A DNA stretch of 10,122 nt from Colimorpha sp034178965 (GTDB lineage: Bacteria > Bacteroidota > Bacteroidia > Bacteroidales > P3): NCBI GenBank assembly GCA_034178965.1, contig JAXFQM010000121.1, forward strand, positions 1 through 10,122, written 5' to 3'. Positions 1-7,801 of this stretch are shown piece after piece. Numbering within the stretch: position 1 is the first letter of the stretch; each line of letters opens with the position of its first letter. Under the pieces are notes generated by a model. The model was given only the letters and a program-made list of their open reading frames with translations, did not search any database and had not been told where the DNA came from. The translations under genes were made by a program, and so were the position numbers.

Positions 1-39
1 TATTTTTAAATTTATATAATAATTTAAATTTCCCTAATA
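1..39 (+). promoter_or_regulatory. AT-rich leader upstream of the pseudouridine synthase gene
   Basis: Only three of these 39 bases are G or C. The stretch lies directly before the first start codon and probably includes part of the promoter or untranslated leader of the pseudouridine synthase gene. I see no complete TAnnTTTG -7 box and no Shine-Dalgarno sequence. The absence of a Shine-Dalgarno sequence is normal for Bacteroidota, where A-rich leaders often suffice. The upstream part is cut off by the window edge. Confidence 0.35.
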
Positions 40-1413
40 ATGGAAAACAATGATCATTCCCGTCGCGAAGACGGCAAGCCACAACGTCAACGCCGCAATT
101 TCCGCAACGATGACAATCCCGAAAAACATCCTTATCGCAAATCCTACGGCGACGACAGCAGGCCAAAACGCCCTTTCCGCAAGGACGGGGACAATGACAA
201 GCCAAGACACTCTTTCTTTAAAGATAGCAATGGCGACAGCAGGCCTAAACGCCCTTTCCGCAAGGACGAGGACGATAACAGGCCAAGACACTCTTTCTTT
301 AAAGACAACAATGGCGACAGCAGCAGGCCTAAACGCCCTTTCCGCAAGGACGAGGACGATAACAGGCCAAGACACTCTTTCTTTAAAGACAACAATGGCG
401 ATGGCAGCAGGCCTAAACGCCCTTTCCGCAAGGACGGAGACAACGACAAGCCAAAATATTCCTTCCACAATGAAGAAGACAGCAGCAGGCCAAGACACTC
501 CTTTCACAAAGATAACGACGGACACCATCCAAAACATTCCTTCTACAAGGATGGAGATAACCCCCGAAAATCATTCAAGAAAAGCGGCGACAAGGGCAGC
601 ACAAAGCAGTTTGCCACGCGAAACGATGATGCAGATTTCTCGTATCGCAAGAAGAAAAACGGTAAAATCCCCGAAACTGCCCGTCCCAACCCCGCTAACA
701 AAGGACTGAAACGTTTAAACAAATACATTGCCGATGCTGGCATATGCTCGCGTCGCGAGGCCGACAAGCTTATTTCTGCAGGCGCGGTTACCGTTAACGG
801 GCAAGTCATAACGGAAATGGGCTTCAAGGTGAAACCCGGTGACGTAGTGACGTATGGCGGCGAAACGCTGAAAGACGAACGCAAACGCTATTTCTTACTC
901 AACAAACCAAAAGGATATATCACCACCAGCGATGACCCACAAGAGCGCCATACCGTGATGGAACTGGTGGCCGATGCCTGCAAAGAACGTATCTACCCCG
1001 TTGGCCGCTTGGATAGAAACACCACTGGTTTGTTGCTCTTCACCAACGACGGAGACATGAGTCTTAAACTCACACACCCCTCCACGGGCGTATACAAAAT
1101 CTACCATGTGGAATTGAACCGCTCTCTCTCCTCCGAAGACATGAGACGCATCCGTGAAGGCATTGAGCTGGAAGACGGCCCCATTAAGGTGGATGACGTG
1201 CAATATGCGGGCGACGGCATAGACAAAAACGTGGTGGGAGTGTCTCTGCACAGCGGCAGAAACCGCATTGTGCGCCGCATCTTCGAGAGTTTAGGGTACG
1301 AAGTACACAAACTAGACCGCGTTGTCTTCGCCGGACTAACCAAAAAGGACTTGCCGCGCGGACGCTATCGCGAACTGACAGAAAAAGAAGTTTCATTCCT
1401 GAAGATGATATGA
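40..1413 (+). CDS. rRNA pseudouridine synthase, RsuA/RluB/RluE/RluF family, with long repetitive charged N-terminus
   Basis: This 457-residue protein should isomerise a specific uridine in ribosomal RNA to pseudouridine, probably in 23S rRNA (RluB-like). Residues 1 to about 215 are low-complexity, rich in Lys, Arg, Asp, Asn and Ser, with 26-28-residue repeats (RPKRPFRKD followed by RPRHSFFKD half-units); they are predicted disordered. An S4 RNA-binding domain follows at about 222-280 (LKRLNKYIADAGICSRREAD). The catalytic domain runs to the end and contains the family motif GRLDRNTTGLLLFTNDG, with the catalytic Asp at residue 325, and a C-terminal RNRIVRRIFESLGY motif. E. coli RluB and RsuA are shorter (under about 300 residues), and the difference is essentially the N-terminal extension, which is common in Bacteroidota homologues. 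The ATG at 40 is the first in frame after an AT-rich leader. The exact target uridine cannot be read from sequence. The family call is firm; RluB rather than RsuA, E or F is an inference. Confidence 0.92.
   Translation: MENNDHSRREDGKPQRQRRNFRNDDNPEKHPYRKSYGDDSRPKRPFRKDGDNDKPRHSFFKDSNGDSRPKRPFRKDEDDNRPRHSFFKDNNGDSSRPKRPFRKDEDDNRPRHSFFKDNNGDGSRPKRPFRKDGDNDKPKYSFHNEEDSSRPRHSFHKDNDGHHPKHSFYKDGDNPRKSFKKSGDKGSTKQFATRNDDADFSYRKKKNGKIPETARPNPANKGLKRLNKYIADAGICSRREADKLISAGAVTVNGQVITEMGFKVKPGDVVTYGGETLKDERKRYFLLNKPKGYITTSDDPQERHTVMELVADACKERIYPVGRLDRNTTGLLLFTNDGDMSLKLTHPSTGVYKIYHVELNRSLSSEDMRRIREGIELEDGPIKVDDVQYAGDGIDKNVVGVSLHSGRNRIVRRIFESLGYEVHKLDRVVFAGLTKKDLPRGRYRELTEKEVSFLKMI
160..486 (+). repeat. 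In-frame tandem repeat, about 81-84 bp units, in the pseudouridine synthase gene
   Basis: Four successive units begin at 160, 241, 325 and 409 (spacings 81, 84 and 84), each opening with AGGCC(A/T)AAACGCCC. Units 241-324 and 325-408 differ at only two of 84 positions, so that duplication is recent or homogenised. The fourth unit is diverged, and half-units (RPRHSF, HPKHSF) continue to about residue 175. Every spacing is a multiple of three, so copy-number changes keep the reading frame. Each protein unit has a basic half (RPKRPFRKD) and an acidic or polar half (EDDN, NNGDS). Confidence 0.9.
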
Positions 1414-1446
1414 CCGCAGCATGTCCTCATCATTGAGACGACTATT

Positions 1447-1480
1447 AAGGAACAAGAGCCTGCAAGCAGGCTCATTCCTT
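1447..1480 (+). repeat. Inverted repeat, possible terminator or attenuator hairpin
   Basis: GAGCCTG (1456-1462) and CAGGCTC (1467-1473) form a perfect 7-bp stem with a CAAG loop. It is extended by AAGGAA (1447-1452) pairing with TTCCTT (1475-1480) across a small asymmetric bulge. It sits 34 nt after the pseudouridine synthase stop codon and about 38 nt before the hydrolase start, where a terminator would be expected. There is no T-run after the stem, so simple intrinsic termination is uncertain. A leader structure of the downstream operon is the alternative. Confidence 0.5.
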
Positions 1481-1517
1481 GTAAGGACACCATACACTCA
1501 CTATCTTCCTGAAAAAC

Positions 1518-2450
1518 ATGAAAAGAATAACATTGGCATTACTGTTTGCTCTCACCGTGTTGCCATCCATGGCACAGCAGGTTTTCACCCACACCTACGT
1601 CCAACGCGATGGTGTGGAACTGAAAATGGACATTTGGTACCCTGAAACGCGTAGAAACGATAGCGTAACGGTCGTCTATGTATTTGGCGGAGGCTTTGTG
1701 AATGGCAGCCGAAACGACAGCGTGGCCATGGCAGCATGCCGCACCCTTACGAAGAAAGGTTTCTTGGCCGTAAGTATTGACTATCGGCTTGGGCTTCAAC
1801 GAGGCTATACCGATTTTGACACCGTAAACATGCGCAATTCGTTCGACATTTTCCTTCGTAGTGCCGATTGGGCTGCGGCCGACCTCTCGGAGGCAATAAA
1901 GTATCTATGCGAGCATGCCGGCCCGCTATCCATGCGCACAGACAGGATGGTGCTTACAGGAGCCAGCGCAGGTGCCATTGCCGTTCTCCAAAACGATTAC
2001 GCGCGCGCCAATGGTATGGATGCCGCAAAAGAACTTCCCTTGGGCTGGAAACCCCTGGCAGTAATCAGTTACGCTGGCGCTGTGATATCCAACGAAAAGC
2101 CCAGATATGCCACACCGCCAGCACCCACCTGCTTCTTGCACGGCACCATAGACCGCATTGTGAGCTACAACAAATTCCCGCCCGTGCCGTTCCTCCAAAA
2201 AGCCATGTGGGGCAGCAACAAATTGGCTCCCCTCTTCAGAAAAAATAATTTCCCTTATTGGATGTTGAGTTTTAAAGATTTGGGACACGAGGTGAACCAT
2301 TTTCTCCCACAAACCATAGAGGAATTTTCGGCATTCGTGGACGTGGCACTTGCCAATCGCCGCACTTTCTACGACGCCACGCTGCGTGACGAAGCACTGA
2401 ACCCAGGCAAATGGTCAAAGAAAAACGTTTTCCAGTTATATGGAATTTAG
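1518..2450 (+). CDS. Secreted alpha/beta hydrolase (carboxylesterase/lipase-like)
   Basis: The 310-residue protein starts with a typical signal peptide: Lys-Arg, a hydrophobic core, and a probable cleavage site after PSMA at residue 19. It should therefore act in the periplasm or at the outer membrane. The mature part has the alpha/beta-hydrolase layout: an oxyanion-hole-type segment VYVFGGGFVNGS near residues 52-63, the nucleophile elbow G-A-S-A-G with Ser150, an acid in HGTIDRIV (Asp212), and a histidine in LGHEVNHF (His257). Order and spacing fit the Ser-Asp-His triad of the esterase_D / BD-FAE-like group, whose members deacylate small or carbohydrate esters. The substrate is not predictable. 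The gene ends 11 nt inside the start of the U32-family gene, suggesting translational coupling. No Shine-Dalgarno sequence is evident upstream of the ATG. The fold is secure; the exact enzyme activity is open. Confidence 0.85.
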   Translation: MKRITLALLFALTVLPSMAQQVFTHTYVQRDGVELKMDIWYPETRRNDSVTVVYVFGGGFVNGSRNDSVAMAACRTLTKKGFLAVSIDYRLGLQRGYTDFDTVNMRNSFDIFLRSADWAAADLSEAIKYLCEHAGPLSMRTDRMVLTGASAGAIAVLQNDYARANGMDAAKELPLGWKPLAVISYAGAVISNEKPRYATPPAPTCFLHGTIDRIVSYNKFPPVPFLQKAMWGSNKLAPLFRKNNFPYWMLSFKDLGHEVNHFLPQTIEEFSAFVDVALANRRTFYDATLRDEALNPGKWSKKNVFQLYGI

Positions 2451-3738
2451 CATGGAATGCAATATGGCCACTATGACTGCCACAACGGGCTCTCATCGCA
2501 TTGAGGTGATGGCTCCCGTAGGTTCATGGGAGAGTCTCTCCGCCGCCATGCAGGCCGGGGCGGATGCTATCTATTTCGGCGTGGGAAAGCTGAATATGCG
2601 CAGCCGAAGCGCGGCAAACTTCTCGCGCGAAGATTTGCCCGAGATAGTTGCAACAACAAGCAGATATGGCATCAAGACCTATTTAACTGTAAACACTGTT
2701 ATCTACGACCAGGAGTTGGATGAGATGCACCTGCTGCTGGACATGGCACGCGAAGCAGGCATCAGCGCCATCATTGCAAGCGACATGGCTGTTATTTCCT
2801 ATTGCAGGTCGATTGGTTTAGAGGTTCACATATCCACGCAATGCAACATTAGCAACTTCGAGTCTGTGAAGTTCCATGCACAATTCGCCGATGTGATGGT
2901 ACTAGCTCGTGAGTTGTCGCTAAGGCAAATAGCGAGTATTAACCAATCCATAAGGGATAATAACCTACGAGGACCAAGCGGCGAGCTTGTCAGAACGGAA
3001 ATATTCTGCCACGGCGCACTATGCATGAGCGTGAGTGGCAAATGCTATTTAAGCCTTGACAATGCTAATTTAAGTGCAAATCGAGGCGAATGTCTTCAAT
3101 TATGCCGTCGCCAGTATCTTGTAAAGGACATGGAAACTGACACGGAGTTGAGGGTTGATGGCCCCTACATCATGTCGCCAAAAGACCTTTGCACCATCGG
3201 GTTTTTGGACAAAATCGTCAAGGCGGGCATCAGCGTACTAAAAATAGAGGGACGCGGCAGAAGTGCCGACTATGTGAAAACCACCGTGCAATGCTATCGC
3301 GAAGCGGCAGAGGCCATAATAAACGACAGTTACTCACAAGAACGCATCGCCGATTGGACTCACCGCCTGTCTACGGTGTTCAACAGGGGCTTTTGGGATG
3401 GCTATTATCTTGGACGCAACCTGGGGGAATGGAGCCAACGCTATGGCAGCCAAGCCATAGAAACGAAAATTTATCTTGGCGTAGTAAGCAACGTCTTCGG
3501 CAAAATAAATGTGGCGGAGGCGCGTATTGACACCGCCAATACGCTTTCCGTTGGGGAACGTTACATGGTAATTGGCAAAACTACTGGCGTATACGAAGAT
3601 GTGGTTTCCCAAATTCGCGTGGATGGAAAGGAAGCCTTGTCCGCATCACAGGGAGACATTATTTCCTTGCCGGTGAAGCTGACGCTTCGCCGTGGCGACA
3701 AACTTTACAAAATAGTAACCACGACCGACGAATATTAA
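2440..3738 (+). CDS. Peptidase U32 family protein (collagenase-like / Fe-S hydroxylation family)
   Basis: This 432-residue protein opens with the U32 N-terminal pattern EVMAPVGSWESL, then AGADAIYFGVGKLNMRSRSA. It carries the full U32 signature E-x-F-x2-G-A-L-C-x4-G-x-C-x-L-S at about residues 187-205. Cys195, Cys202 and Cys218 fall in the region where U32 proteins such as UbiU/UbiV ligate a 4Fe-4S cluster; Cys222 or Cys251 (in SPKDLC) could be the fourth ligand. Characterised relatives mostly act in RNA or ubiquinone hydroxylation (TrhP for tRNA wobble uridine, RlhA for 23S rRNA, UbiU/V) rather than as proteases. Its length is nearer TrhP than RlhA or UbiU/V, so a tRNA-hydroxylation role is my best guess. 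The chosen ATG overlaps the hydrolase stop; ATGs at 2452, 2464 and 2473 are alternatives, because the conserved domain only begins at about residue 19. The exporter gene follows 20 nt later. Confidence 0.88.
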   Translation: MEFSMECNMATMTATTGSHRIEVMAPVGSWESLSAAMQAGADAIYFGVGKLNMRSRSAANFSREDLPEIVATTSRYGIKTYLTVNTVIYDQELDEMHLLLDMAREAGISAIIASDMAVISYCRSIGLEVHISTQCNISNFESVKFHAQFADVMVLARELSLRQIASINQSIRDNNLRGPSGELVRTEIFCHGALCMSVSGKCYLSLDNANLSANRGECLQLCRRQYLVKDMETDTELRVDGPYIMSPKDLCTIGFLDKIVKAGISVLKIEGRGRSADYVKTTVQCYREAAEAIINDSYSQERIADWTHRLSTVFNRGFWDGYYLGRNLGEWSQRYGSQAIETKIYLGVVSNVFGKINVAEARIDTANTLSVGERYMVIGKTTGVYEDVVSQIRVDGKEALSASQGDIISLPVKLTLRRGDKLYKIVTTTDEY

Positions 3739-3744
3739 TCTAAT

Positions 3745-3750
3745 AGGAGG
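3745..3750 (+). promoter_or_regulatory. Strong Shine-Dalgarno sequence for the ThrE-type exporter
   Basis: AGGAGG lies eight bases before the ATG at 3759, within the 20-nt gap after the U32 gene. It fixes the start of the exporter. It stands out because the other genes in this window with a visible start region have no clear Shine-Dalgarno sequence, as is usual in Bacteroidota. Confidence 0.8.
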
Positions 3751-3758
3751 CGCTCCCC

Positions 3759-4982
3759 ATGAACGAACATGAAGAAACATTAAGACTGGCTAACGAAGCT
3801 GGGCACATCTTGTTGGAAAACGGAGCGGAAATATCGCGCGTGGAAGAAACCATGCAACGCATAGCCCAACATTACGGCGCCGATGATGGCAACTTCTTTG
3901 TGTTGAGCAATGGCATAATCGCCACGGGGAATGAATATGCCAACGCAAGGTTCATCCCCATAAAAGGCGCGCGCCTGGACAAAGTGGCCGCTGTGAACCA
4001 AGTGAGCCGCGAGGTGGAAAAAGACAACCTGTCGCTGACGCAATTAAATCTGCGGCTCAACTCTATTAGGAACATGCCTGGCAAACCTATATGGGAACAA
4101 ATCCTGGGCAGCGCCGTGGGAGCTGGTTTTTTTGCCATCATCTTCGGAGGCGGCATTCAAGACAGCCTTGTGGCTTGTGCGGCGGGTTTGGTTCTGCGGC
4201 TTTTTACAGCGTTTGTCTCCTCCCCCCTACTCGGACGAATTTTCGGCAACATAGCAGGCGGGCTTATTGCGGCGGCGGTTTGCATTGCGGCATACCACAC
4301 GGGCTTTGGCGAACATTTGGGTAACATGATTATTGGCGCCATTATTCCATTGGTGCCTGGCGTGCCGTTCACCAACGGCATACGCGACTTTGTCAACGAG
4401 GATTATCTCGCTGGGACTACGCGCCTGTTGGATGCTTTCGTAATATTCCTTTGCATCGCCGCTGGAGTGGCGATGGCCTTTCTTTTCGATGGGATTATCT
4501 TTGATGGACTGATTGTTCTTGATGGCATGGTTACAAGCCCAGAAACGCACTCGACGGGATGGCAATTGGCAGCTGCTTTATTAGGCACCTCCGCTTTCGC
4601 CATTCTCTTTGGCGTGCCGCGGCAGAATTATCTCGACTGTGGATTGGTTGGTGCTGCGGGCTGGATGACATATGTGGCTTTGACGCGCTTGGCCAGTTTC
4701 ACCCCCGTGGAGGCCACTTTCTTTGGTGCGGCTTCCGTCCTAATTGTTTCACGCATATTGGCGGTCATGCGTCGTTGCCCTGTCACCGTCTTTCTCATTT
4801 GCGGCATATTTCCACTTGTTCCCGGAGGCGGTCTATTTTGGACCTCCTACTATCTCGTTGCCGATGAAACACGTCTTGCCCTTTCCAGCGGTTTTCTCGC
4901 CCTCAAGATTTGTATCGCCATAGCTTTAGGCATTATTTTCATCGAAGAGATCGCAAAATTTATCCCAACAAGACACCAATAG
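3759..4982 (+). CDS. Threonine/serine exporter family membrane protein (ThrE-type, both halves in one chain)
   Basis: This 407-residue inner-membrane protein has the ThrE layout. A soluble N-terminal segment (about 1-105) carries the family motif ENGAEISRVEETMQRIA and a second stretch FFVLSNGIIATG. About ten hydrophobic segments follow in two halves. Each half contains a PLVPG motif in a conserved loop: residues 197-201 (PLVPGVPFTNGIRDF) and 352-356 (PLVPGGGLFW). The first half corresponds to the YjjP-like domain and the second to the YjjB-like domain, which E. coli makes as two proteins. Characterised relatives (Corynebacterium ThrE) export threonine and serine. The start is set by AGGAGG eight bases upstream. 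It is the last gene of the apparent three-gene cluster and converges with the ComM-type gene. The substrate is inferred from the family only. Confidence 0.88.
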   Translation: MNEHEETLRLANEAGHILLENGAEISRVEETMQRIAQHYGADDGNFFVLSNGIIATGNEYANARFIPIKGARLDKVAAVNQVSREVEKDNLSLTQLNLRLNSIRNMPGKPIWEQILGSAVGAGFFAIIFGGGIQDSLVACAAGLVLRLFTAFVSSPLLGRIFGNIAGGLIAAAVCIAAYHTGFGEHLGNMIIGAIIPLVPGVPFTNGIRDFVNEDYLAGTTRLLDAFVIFLCIAAGVAMAFLFDGIIFDGLIVLDGMVTSPETHSTGWQLAAALLGTSAFAILFGVPRQNYLDCGLVGAAGWMTYVALTRLASFTPVEATFFGAASVLIVSRILAVMRRCPVTVFLICGIFPLVPGGGLFWTSYYLVADETRLALSSGFLALKICIAIALGIIFIEEIAKFIPTRHQ

Positions 4983-4986
4983 AGGG

Positions 4987-5022
4987 AGACGCGAATGGCA
5001 GCGTAACGCACTTTTGGCGTCT
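4987..5022. terminator. Possible bidirectional terminator between convergent genes
   Basis: AGACGC (4987-4992) and GCGTCT (5017-5022) are perfect inverted arms, enclosing a smaller GCG/CGC pair around 5001-5009. The structure occupies the 42-nt gap between the exporter stop and the stop of the oppositely oriented ComM-type gene. The loop is long and there is no clean T-run on either side, so this is a weak call based mainly on position. Confidence 0.3.
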
Positions 5023-5024
5023 TG

Positions 5025-6566
5025 TCATTGTCCCCAACTCTCCCTGTCGAGACTGCGATAGTTGATGGCTTCGCTCAAATGTTCCACGCCAATGGTTTCG
5101 CTGCCAGCAAGGTCGGCAATGGTTCTAGACACCTTTAATATCCTATCGTAGGCTCTTGCGGAAAGGCCTAACCGTTCCATGGCTTGCTTCATCCTCTCCT
5201 CGCCTTTCGCATCCAGCCGGCAATATTTGCGAAATAGTTTAGCTGTCATCTGCGCGTTGCAATGTATGCCTGGCCAATCCCTGTAGCGTTCTTCCTGAAT
5301 ATTACGTGCTGCGATTACTCTTTCGCGGATAACGGCGCTCGTTTCTCCTCTACTTTTCTTGGACAATTCATTAAACGGCACCGGTATCACCTCAAGGTGG
5401 ATGTCCATCCTATCCATTAAAGGACCGCTTACCTTGCCGAGATATTTCCTCACGGCTCCTGGCGCACAACTACATTCCACTGAAGGGTGATTGTAATACC
5501 CACAAGGGCATGGGTTCATTGCCGCCACCAACATGAAGTTAGCGGGATAGTCCACCGTCATCTTGCTACGTGCCACTGTCACATGGCGGTCTTCCATGGG
5601 CTGGCGCAGCACCTCCAGCACTTGCCGCTTAAATTCGGGCAACTCATCCAAAAAGAGCACCCCGTTGTGCGCCAACGAGATTTCGCCAGGTTGGGGGGTT
5701 GAGCCCCCTCCCACCAAGGCCACGTCCGAAATGGTATGGTGCGGCGACCGGAAAGGGCGCACCGCTATCAGCGCATCCTCTTTCCGCATTTTGCCCGCAA
5801 CGGAATGTATCTGTGTTGTTTCCAGACTCTCTTCCAACGTAAGTGGGGGAAGGATAGACGGCAGGCGCTTGGCCAGCATGGTCTTGCCGCTGCCAGGAGA
5901 GCCAATCATAAGCACATTGTGGCCTCCTGCCGCCGCAACTTCCAACGCCCTTTTCACCAAGTCCTGACCCATCACGTCGGAAAAATCGTATTCATAGTTA
6001 TTTAGGTTCTTGGCAAATTCTGCGCGCGTGTCGTACTCTATTTTAGGGATAGCCCCATGCCCCACTTGAAAGAAATCGATAACTTGCTTCAAATTGTCCG
6101 CCCCATACACCTCCAAATTGTTCACTATTGCCGCTTCGCGTGCATTGGCGGCTGGAAGAATGATGCCCTTGTAGTGGTGCTTTCTCGCTTCTATGGCTAT
6201 AGGCAGCACGCCGCGTATTGGCCGCAAACTGCCATCTAAACTTAATTCACCCATGATGACATATTCACCCATCTCATCGGCAGAGATGTTTCCTCCCGCC
6301 GCCAATATTCCCATCGCTATCGTCAAGTCGTATGCCGAGCCTTCCTTTCTGATGTCCGCGGGAGCCATGTTGATAACCACCTTCTTACCTGGTATGTGGA
6401 AGCCATACTGCCCTATTGCACTTGTAATCCGCTGATTGCTCTCCTTTACCGCATTGTCCGGCAGCCCCACAAGAAAAAAACCCACGCCTTGTTCCACGCT
6501 CACCTCAACAGTAATCATGATGGCACTCACGCCCATTATGGCGCTGCCATAAGTTTTTACAAGCAT
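5025..6566 (-). CDS. comM: ComM/YifB family AAA+ ATPase (magnesium chelatase-like)
   Basis: The 513-residue protein is full length for the family (about 500-510). An N-terminal Lon-protease-like ChlI domain (about 1-170) begins with the characteristic MLVKTYGSAIMGVSA and includes FFLVGLPDNAVKES and the KEGSAYDL motif. The AAA+ module has Walker A GSPGSGKT (residues 222-229, Lys228) and Walker B GVLFLDELPEF (302-312, Asp307/Glu308). A Cys-rich NPCPCG…CSC insert follows, then a C-terminal Mg-chelatase helical domain with LGLSARAYDRILKVSRTIADL. In Vibrio and Haemophilus, ComM is a hexameric helicase that promotes branch migration during natural transformation. Whether this bacterium is transformable is unknown. 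It stands alone on the minus strand, convergent with the exporter, with no Shine-Dalgarno sequence. The family call is firm; the role in transformation is inferred. Confidence 0.92.
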   Translation of the reverse strand: MLVKTYGSAIMGVSAIMITVEVSVEQGVGFFLVGLPDNAVKESNQRITSAIGQYGFHIPGKKVVINMAPADIRKEGSAYDLTIAMGILAAGGNISADEMGEYVIMGELSLDGSLRPIRGVLPIAIEARKHHYKGIILPAANAREAAIVNNLEVYGADNLKQVIDFFQVGHGAIPKIEYDTRAEFAKNLNNYEYDFSDVMGQDLVKRALEVAAAGGHNVLMIGSPGSGKTMLAKRLPSILPPLTLEESLETTQIHSVAGKMRKEDALIAVRPFRSPHHTISDVALVGGGSTPQPGEISLAHNGVLFLDELPEFKRQVLEVLRQPMEDRHVTVARSKMTVDYPANFMLVAAMNPCPCGYYNHPSVECSCAPGAVRKYLGKVSGPLMDRMDIHLEVIPVPFNELSKKSRGETSAVIRERVIAARNIQEERYRDWPGIHCNAQMTAKLFRKYCRLDAKGEERMKQAMERLGLSARAYDRILKVSRTIADLAGSETIGVEHLSEAINYRSLDRESWGQ

Positions 6567-7015
6567 ATATGTTTTGTCATTAACATTGTATTATTCACGG
6601 TTCTTCGCATTCATCTTCGCCAACAAACATTTAGCACTCTTTCACGAATGTGGCGCCATTGTACTCCACCGACTCAAGCGTAATCACATTTCGTAATACT
6701 AACGCAAATCTTGCTCGATTATTGCCCACGTGAATACACTTTCCTCATAATCGATGAGGTTACTGTATCTTGGTCTTGCCCACCTGCGCAACGCTCGGCA
6801 TCCATCTTCAAATGTCTCACAAAAAAAGAAACGCGTCAAATATTAATGAGTATAGCGACACCTTCACCGAGTGCCACGCACAAGGTAATATACCCATTAC
6901 TTCGCATGTTGTAAGCCATCTTATCCTCTCACCTTCCTTTACAAACGCCCAGCTCAATAACATATTGTACTAACGCGAATTAGGTCATAATGTCTTCCAC
7001 CGTATTGCCTTCCAT
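6567..7015. other. Gene-free spacer upstream of the ComM-type gene and downstream of rhaD
   Basis: About 450 bp between two minus-strand genes. It should contain the ComM-type promoter and the rhaD transcript end, but I see no perfect TAnnTTTG box on the minus strand and no strong terminator. Small structures are present: CCTCAT (6743-6748) with ATGAGG (6754-6759), and a near-identical 13-mer TACTAACGC(A/G)AAT at 6697-6709 and 6968-6980. The short open frames here (up to about 67 codons, plus strand) lack family resemblance and credible start regions. Confidence 0.5.
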
Positions 7016-7801
7016 TTATTTGCCAGCCAATTCCTCCAGTTGCCTGTTTGTCAACCCTGACGGTGCGAAGCCCATGGTGCAGGCCGACTGGTATATAAGA
7101 GCCGACTTGTTGAGTACGTCAAGTTGGTCGAATGCCGAAAGAATATCTTTATCTGCCACAAACACGCCATGCTTTTCCCAAAGCACAACATCATATTCCT
7201 CCAACATCTTTGCCGTGTCGCACGCCAACTCCAGCGTGCCGGTCTTTTGGTATGGCAACACACCTAACCCTTTAGGACAAAACATCTTTGCCTCGGGTAT
7301 CATGCTCCACAACAAACGCGTCAATACTCCCCTCCCCAGGAAATCGTCATTGTGCGACATTGCCGTCAACTCCGTTGGATGGGCATGCAGCGTTGCATGG
7401 CATGCTCCATCCCTTTTGGTAAGCATGTCCTGCGCCATTAGGTGTGCCACCAACTCGCTGGTAGGCATAATTGCCTCGTCGGCTATTATCTCGTAACTGT
7501 CACACGAAGGCAAAATGCTGATGATGCTGCCATGGTGCATGGGTGCGCGAGCCAAGTCTCGCATTCTCTTCCCTGTCCCCTTGCAAAAGAAATATCTGCC
7601 TTTCAAATGGCGCAATGTAACGCCTAATCCGAAAGGCCCAGCAATTGGTGCGTATTCCCCAAATTCGGCCAACTCCGTCACATCTATCGTTAGGTTCCCG
7701 CCGTTACGCTCCGCCCAACCTTTTGTCCACAAATATCCCGCCACCTCTGCGGCCTCTTCTACCCTCGCCGCCAACGCAGCGTTCTTGTCCAATATGCTCA
7801 T
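7016..7801 (-). CDS. rhaD: Rhamnulose-1-phosphate aldolase (class II aldolase)
   Basis: RhaD cleaves L-rhamnulose 1-phosphate into dihydroxyacetone phosphate and L-lactaldehyde, the last committed step of L-rhamnose breakdown in the cytoplasm. The 261-residue protein fits the family (E. coli RhaD is about 274). It shows the class II aldolase metal site: Glu116 in PTSEL, His139 and His141 in LHAHPTEL, and His211 in WEKHG, at spacings matching Glu117, His141, His143 and His212 of the E. coli enzyme. The N-terminus WAERNGGNLTID provides the phosphate-binding region. The start ATG (7799-7801) is preceded by a leader of about 110 nt and a candidate Bacteroidota promoter. No rhamnose isomerase, kinase, permease or regulator is visible nearby, so the rest of the pathway must lie elsewhere. 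Other class II aldolases (FucA, AraD) are less likely because of the PTSEL and WAERNGGN motifs. Confidence 0.9.
   Translation of the reverse strand: MSILDKNAALAARVEEAAEVAGYLWTKGWAERNGGNLTIDVTELAEFGEYAPIAGPFGLGVTLRHLKGRYFFCKGTGKRMRDLARAPMHHGSIISILPSCDSYEIIADEAIMPTSELVAHLMAQDMLTKRDGACHATLHAHPTELTAMSHNDDFLGRGVLTRLLWSMIPEAKMFCPKGLGVLPYQKTGTLELACDTAKMLEEYDVVLWEKHGVFVADKDILSAFDQLDVLNKSALIYQSACTMGFAPSGLTNRQLEELAGK

Noticed and set aside
34..709. Long open frames on both strands overlapping the repetitive N-terminus of the pseudouridine synthase gene
   Set aside because: They are shadows. The repeat units are multiples of three, so any frame open in one unit stays open in all. The resulting proteins are simple repeats without family resemblance.
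6711..6973. Two overlapping 67-codon plus-strand frames in the comM-rhaD spacer
   Set aside because: They show no domain, no ribosome binding site and no coding-like composition, and are probably chance open frames.
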